Source of the DNA: Mucidula mucida
Lineage: Eukaryota > Basidiomycota > Agaricomycetes > Agaricales > Physalacriaceae
Direction: 5' to 3'
Assembly: GCA_015501055.1 (NCBI GenBank)
Contig: JADNYV010000109.1
Location: forward strand, 55,669 to 119,668
Length of the DNA stretch: 64,000 bases
Shown: positions 60,210 to 64,000 of the stretch, piece after piece
How positions within the stretch are numbered: the first letter of the stretch is position 1
Layout of the letters: each line of letters starts with the position of its first letter
Program-made: the position numbers and the translations under genes
Notes under the pieces: generated by a model
Databases searched by the model: none
What the model was told of the DNA's origin: nothing
Seen by the model: only the letters and a program-made list of their open reading frames with translations

Positions 60210-61438
60210 CCTTTTTCTTTGTTTTCTAATGCTTTTTGTACATATCTGTCTTTGTTTCCTTTTCTTTGTTTGATTTTGTTAAGTAATTTGTCCTCCGGTG
60301 TAGCTACTGTATGTAAAGAAAATTGAATTTGTGATATAAAAAACTCCGGTTTTAGCAAAACAACATTTTCGTTATCTTTTTCCCCCTTCTCAAGGCCTGT
60401 CATCCTTGACAAGGCATCAGCTTTTCCCATCATCCTGCCTGGCTTATGAATCATCTGTATGTCATATTCCGCCAACTCCGTAACCCATCGCGCCTGCCTT
60501 CTGTTCAACTTCTGCGGCTTCCTGAAGTACTGAAGGTTTTGATAATCGGTGAAAACCTCCACTGTCTCCTTAGCGCCTAGGAGATATTGCCGCCAGTCGT
60601 TGATTGAGTCCATAATAGCCATCATCTCCTTGTCGTAGATCTCATAATTGCGCTCTACTTCGTTCAGCGCGCGAGACCGAAAGGCTACTGGTCTCCATTT
60701 TCCGTCAACCAACTGGGAAAGAACTGCCCCGTTCGCATAGTTCGAGGAGTCTGCCTCAACTCAAAACTTGCCGTCGTTGCGTGGTACGATCAGGACGGGT
60801 TCCTCCGTCATCCTTTGTTTCAGCTCCTCAAATGCCTTGTGCTGCTCCAAGCCCCAAACCCACTTGCCCTTCCTGGTTAACGATGTCAATGGCTTTGCTA
60901 CTCCCGCAAATCCCCTGATGAAACGTCGGTAGAAGTTGCAGAAGCCCAGGAATGACTGTACTTCCTTCTTCTTCGTCGGCTCCTTCCATTCCTTCACTAC
61001 AGCCACTTTTGCCGGATCCATCTTCACTTCTCCTCCTCCAACAATAACTCCCAAGTAATCTACAGTATGTGCCTCGAAACTACATTTCTTGGGTTTTAAA
61101 TACAACTTATTTACTCGTAATATTTCTAATACCCTGCGTACAATCTGTCTATGCTCCCCGAGAGTGTTCGTAAAGATAAGTATATTGTCTAAGTATACTA
61201 TAACATGTCCGTCATCAATCAACTCCTTCAGAATGTGATTCATAAACGATTGGAACGTTGCCGGCAAGTTTGTAAGTCCAAAGAACATGACTGAGGGCTT
61301 GAACAGGCCTTGGTTTGTTCTAAACACCGCTTTCCACTCATCACCTTCTTTGATCCGGATGTTATTGTAACCCCATCGGACATCCATCTTTGTGAACCAC
61401 TTTGCTCCCTTCAGCTTGTCGATAAGCTCTTGGATCAA
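60089..61438 (-). pseudogene. Chromovirus reverse transcriptase and RNase H, inactivated
   Basis: The RT part has ELIDKLKGAKWFTKMDVRWG, MFFGLTNLPATFQSFMNHIL and VIVYLDNILIF. The active-site YLDD box has become YLDN, which removes a catalytic Asp. It continues SFLGFCNFYRRFIRGFAG and reaches an in-frame TGA at 60763-60761, right after NDGKF. RNase H follows in the same frame (VEADSSNYANGAVLS; RNYEIYDKEMMAIMDSINDW; VFTDYQNLQYF). The linker frame ends at 60089, with a further frame break before the integrase zinc finger. Confidence 0.85.
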
Positions 61439-62771
61439 CGGTAAGGGGTATTGGTTTTCAATTTCCGATAATCCTGCACGGGCCGAAGACTTCCATCCTT
61501 CTTCTTGATAAAGAAGAATGATGACGCCATGGGTGAAATTGATGGCCGTATGCGTCCCGTACGTATGTTTTCCTCCAAGAACTCGTCTAATGCCTTCTGC
61601 TTAGATGGACTAAGGGGATAGACCTTACAGTCAACCAGTTTGGAACCAGGCGTGAGTTCTATCGCGTGATCCCAGGGTCTTCGCTCTGGTAGCTTGTCAA
61701 AGTCCGCCTTGCTGAATACATCAGATAATTCCTCAATGTAAGGTGCAGCAGCGGATGAAGGCTGTTGTAATCTCAGCTTTTCACCGCTTTTGCGATAGTT
61801 GTCCCAGTCCATCCAAAACAACCGCTCTCCCTCCTCCAGCTTCTCTTCTACATCTTCTCCTTCATCTTCTGGCGAGTCATACTTGGGTAGATAGCCGCAA
61901 CGGTCTGGGCATCTATCAAAAGTCAACGTGGATTCTGTCCAATTGATCGTGGGGTTGTGATATTGTAGCCAATCTAGCCCCAAAAAGATACTTGTTTTGC
62001 CAAGATTGGTAACGGCCAACTCAATCTTTTCGGCATGTTCACCAATCTTTATCCGGACCTCCACAAAACCTTTGATTGCCCCTCCCTTGTTTAGGGTTCC
62101 ATCCGCATTGTAGACAGGAAGCTTGACCGGTAACTCCTTGATTGGGAGTCTGTTCTTCTCAACGAATTCTTTGTTGATGCAAGAACCTGTTGCTCCACTG
62201 TCAAGAAGGGCACTTGTTTCCCATTCAGAGCCTGTGTGCACACTCTCTATGGTTACTCGGAGTTCCATGTCCTGCCCCTTTGTTCCCCAGATGTACTTCC
62301 TCAACTTTTTCAACTCTGTCACAACTTCCACCGCAGCTTTCTTCGCAAACGCTCTGATCACCATCACTTTCTCTTCCGTCGCTTCTCTCTTTCTCCGCTC
62401 CGGCATCCATGCTCTCAAAATTCCCACTGCTCTCGGCACTTCGTCCTCTCTTAGCCTTTGTGCAACCCACTCAGGCATGTTTGGTTCATATCTTTCTTTC
62501 GCAGGTTTTGGTGGTGAAGTCGTCGATGATATTTTAGATGTTTCAGTACCCGTACTGTAAATAAATTCTGCATCTGAGACCCTTCCCTTGATGGCTGCTC
62601 CGGCAGGACTGCGTCTACTGCGGAAGCTTCGCAAAACCCAATTCTTTGGCCAGCTTCTTCTTCTCCTCGTCATTCATTTCGGTCCATAGACCCCGAATCG
62701 TCTGGGGTCGACCTTTCTTGGGACAGAACCTGCTGACATGGCCGTGTTTGCCACAGCTGAAGCAAAGTCCT
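61435..62771 (-). pseudogene. Chromovirus gag end, protease and RT start, truncated
   Basis: At the right edge the frame reads CFSCGKHGHVSRFCPKKG, a CX2CX4HX4C zinc knuckle of gag, cut at the LTR boundary 62771/62772. After a stop near 62640 the frame 62673-61435 continues with an aspartic protease (TSALLDSGATGSCINKEFV). The N-terminal RT region (DVFSKADFDKLPERRPWDHA; PMASSFFFIKKKDGSLRPV) ends in DYRKL and a frame break near 61460; the next frame resumes NQYPLPLIQELI. Confidence 0.82.
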
Positions 62772-63299
62772 TGTTATGAATCGCCATATTTTCACATTTC
62801 CACATCTTATCATATCTTATCGGGAGCCTTGTCTTATCAACCAACGGACCGTTTCATCATCTGTTTCGTCACCGATCATACCCCTTTTCATTACCGAAGC
62901 CGTACTCATGTCGGACACACGCCCAACACATGGATGACATCATACATGCCGACACCTCATGGACTCCCTATTGTATACACACCGCCGACACTCGTAGCAT
63001 ACATGGTCGTTTCAGTATTATTACTTACATGCAGTCACCACTTGTATTTAATGGTTTCATGGACTAGTAGCATACAACACTGGGTCAAGGGCGTGGAGCA
63101 TCCCTAGCGGAAACACGTATGGACAAGGAGTCCCAAACACAGACTTACTAGTATATAAGCAGTAGTGTAGTATCATTGTACTTTAGTTCCAATCTCGTTT
63201 ATACACCTGGCCTAGCCTAGTCTTACGAACGCTAACATTTTCTCTTTCAGTTCTTGCTGTGGTACCTGGTTGAGTCTCGTGCTTAGTCAGTCGCTAACA
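62772..63299 (+). repeat. 5' LTR of the nested element (528 bp)
   Basis: Starts TGTTATGAATCGCC and ends GCTAACA; the terminal TGTTA/TAACA repeats alone do not fix orientation, but the TATA box does (TATATAAG, 63152-63159). U3 is then about 62772-63183, and R-U5 63184-63299. Reverse complement of the LTR at 58190-58703 with clear divergence. Confidence 0.87.
63152..63159 (+). promoter_or_regulatory. LTR promoter TATA box
   Basis: TATATAAG lies 32 bp before the sequence TAGTTCCAATCT (63184-63195), which is the likely mRNA start because it pairs with the primer-binding site. The same box occurs in the left LTR on the minus strand. Confidence 0.65.
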
Positions 63300-63314
63300 G
63301 AAGATCGGAACTAC
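63300..63314 (+). other. Primer-binding site complementary to the LTR's own mRNA start (self-priming)
   Basis: Directly after the LTR, AAGATCGGAACTA (63301-63313) is the reverse complement of TAGTTCCGATCTT. The LTR at 63184-63196 reads TAGTTCCAATCTC, and the left LTR (58305-58294, minus) reads TAGTTC-GATCTT. No tRNA 3'-end match (TGG start) is seen. Tf1/sushi elements are known to prime with the 5' end of their own RNA. Confidence 0.6.
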
Positions 63315-63946
63315 TTTCTACCACCTACCCACACATCCCTGATCGTCGATCAGCACCTTGCTGTTTGATCATCGCACATTCCCCCATCCCCTTTCCTGTT
63401 TACAGATCGACGGATTCCTAATCCAGCGCACGTCCGCATACGTGTGTATTGGTCCCAGTAGCGCCGGCTAACAGTTAGAATAACGTGCCTCGGTGCTGGA
63501 AGTAGCCGCTCTCACGAGAACGAACTTTGGCAGTGCACTTCAGTGGGCGCTGTTTACGGGTCAACCCCCGTTCCCAGGAAAAACTTCGCTTACCTCACAC
63601 CAGGGACGTCGGCTGGGCAATTGCGAACTTGTGACGAGCTCTTGGGCTCCGTAGATACGTAGTCAGTAGTCGGTAAAAAAGTGTAGACAGTTACGATACC
63701 TACCTAACTTTACTTACCTTTACGAACAACATCATTATTCCCCACCCTACCAATCCTGGATTTCTATTTCAGATCTAGGCAGATCCCTCCCTATTCATCC
63801 AAACCTCTATTCCCTCACCCGTTTCATCCAAATCCGCATCACCCATATCCCCATTTTCACCCTTTCACTCTCCGATCCCATCACCCCATCCATCATGTCA
63901 ACGAAGCCACCCGAAGCCGCTCATCACACACCCGCTCATCACGCCG
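63315..63946 (+). other. Leader region of the nested retroelement
   Basis: About 630 bp between the primer site and the likely gag start. No gene; C/T-rich from 63720 to 63900. An ATG at 63895 opens only a short frame that stops within 100 nt. Confidence 0.4.
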
Positions 63947-64000
63947 ATGTCGAAATCAAAAGGCCGATCCCTTGTCAACAAGCCTTATGACTATGACGGG
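63947..64000 (+). CDS. Likely start of gag (partial)
   Basis: ATG 63947 opens MSKSKGRSLVNKPYDYDG and is still open at the window end. The KPYDYDG ending resembles the P-x-x-Y/F-D-G motif near the start of gag in sushi-type elements. Position after a 5' LTR and leader supports gag; the match itself is short. Confidence 0.45.
   Translation, partial: MSKSKGRSLVNKPYDYDG

Larger units (their letters stand above)
58190..62771 (-). mobile_element. Ty3/Gypsy chromovirus, decayed, 5' part cut off by a nested insertion
   Basis: Minus-strand retrotransposon: gag zinc knuckle at the right edge, then protease, RT, RNase H, integrase and chromodomain, a polypurine tract (58704-58716) and a 3' LTR (58190-58703). 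The order with integrase after RNase H and a C-terminal chromodomain places it in the chromoviruses; the LTR features fit the Tf1/sushi group. The upstream gag and 5' LTR are absent because another element of the same LTR family (62772 onward, opposite strand) interrupts gag at the zinc knuckle. Several frame breaks and lost catalytic residues show it is inactive. Confidence 0.88.
62772..64000 (+). mobile_element. Same-family LTR retrotransposon, plus strand, nested in the older copy, runs off the window
   Basis: It begins with an LTR (62772-63299) that abuts the truncated gag of the minus-strand element. The LTR carries its TATA box on the plus strand, so transcription runs to the right. Next come a primer-binding site adjacent to the LTR, a leader of about 630 bp, and a gag-like start at 63947. 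The interior and 3' LTR lie beyond 64000. A 5-bp target duplication ending in ...GTCCT would be expected after its 3' LTR. Confidence 0.75.

Noticed and set aside
58190..63299. The two LTRs as an ordinary pair bounding one retrotransposon
   Set aside because: They are inverted relative to each other, and each carries its TATA box pointing away from the enclosed gag-pol. The polypurine tract fits only the left one.
62772..63299. The right LTR as a solo LTR
   Set aside because: A solo LTR would be followed by a target duplication and the rest of the interrupted gag. Instead a primer-site-like sequence and a plus-strand gag start follow.
58190..63299. The inverted LTRs as terminal inverted repeats of one giant DNA transposon
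   Set aside because: Primer site, polypurine tract, TATA boxes and gag-pol content all belong to LTR retroelements. The inner boundary of the right repeat cuts gag.

Overview
The window is nuclear DNA of a filamentous basidiomycete, most likely an agaricomycete. Protein-coding genes lie on both strands and are cut by many introns of about 44-60 nt with GT-AG ends and CTNAC-like branch sites. The gene content fits: two tandem DUF6533 membrane proteins, a Fus3/Kss1-type MAP kinase, RHO1, a Zn2Cys6-PAS regulator of the ERT1/AcuK type, an F-BAR/SH3 Hof1-type protein, and a Ty3/Gypsy chromovirus. I saw no tRNA, rRNA or CRISPR array.

Layout. 0-2.3 kb: a divergent pair of delta-12-type fatty acid desaturases, the left one cut by the window edge. 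2.3-5.1 kb: no supportable gene. 5.1-8.5 kb: an SLM1-type BAR/PH protein and the MAPK (minus strand). 9.5-10.7 kb: a small orphan protein and a Nudix hydrolase. 11.3-13.1 kb: ammonium transporter copy 1. 14.5-19.2 kb: a 937-residue methyltransferase and an alpha/beta hydrolase ending in the peroxisomal signal SKL. 20.2-26.2 kb: a UBL3-like ubiquitin-fold protein, peroxin PEX13, a proline-rich protein and a secreted SRPBCC protein. 28-31.1 kb: the DUF6533 pair. 31.6-36.5 kb: ammonium transporter copy 2 and an amino-acid permease, so two nitrogen-uptake genes side by side. 37-40.3 kb: a GNAT acetyltransferase and the ERT1/AcuK regulator. 44.3-53.4 kb: a bHLH factor, RHO1, a large Ser/Pro-rich protein and the F-BAR/SH3 protein; the last, with RHO1 and the SLM1-type gene, belongs to polarity, cell-wall and cytokinesis functions.

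From 53.7 kb to the right edge the DNA is full of mobile elements. A trypsin-like protease gene is broken by a 19-bp tandem duplication and by a 1,167-bp element with 33-bp inverted repeats and a perfect 8-bp target duplication. A decayed minus-strand chromovirus ends in a clear 3' LTR. Its gag is cut by a plus-strand member of the same LTR family that runs off the window. The bases just after that LTR are complementary to its predicted mRNA 5' end, which points to Tf1-like self-priming.

A pattern crosses the window: at least six otherwise well-conserved genes need one extra base, always the same sign and mostly in short G or C runs, to keep their conserved frame. This looks more like uncorrected sequence error than gene death, and it affects how those genes should be read.
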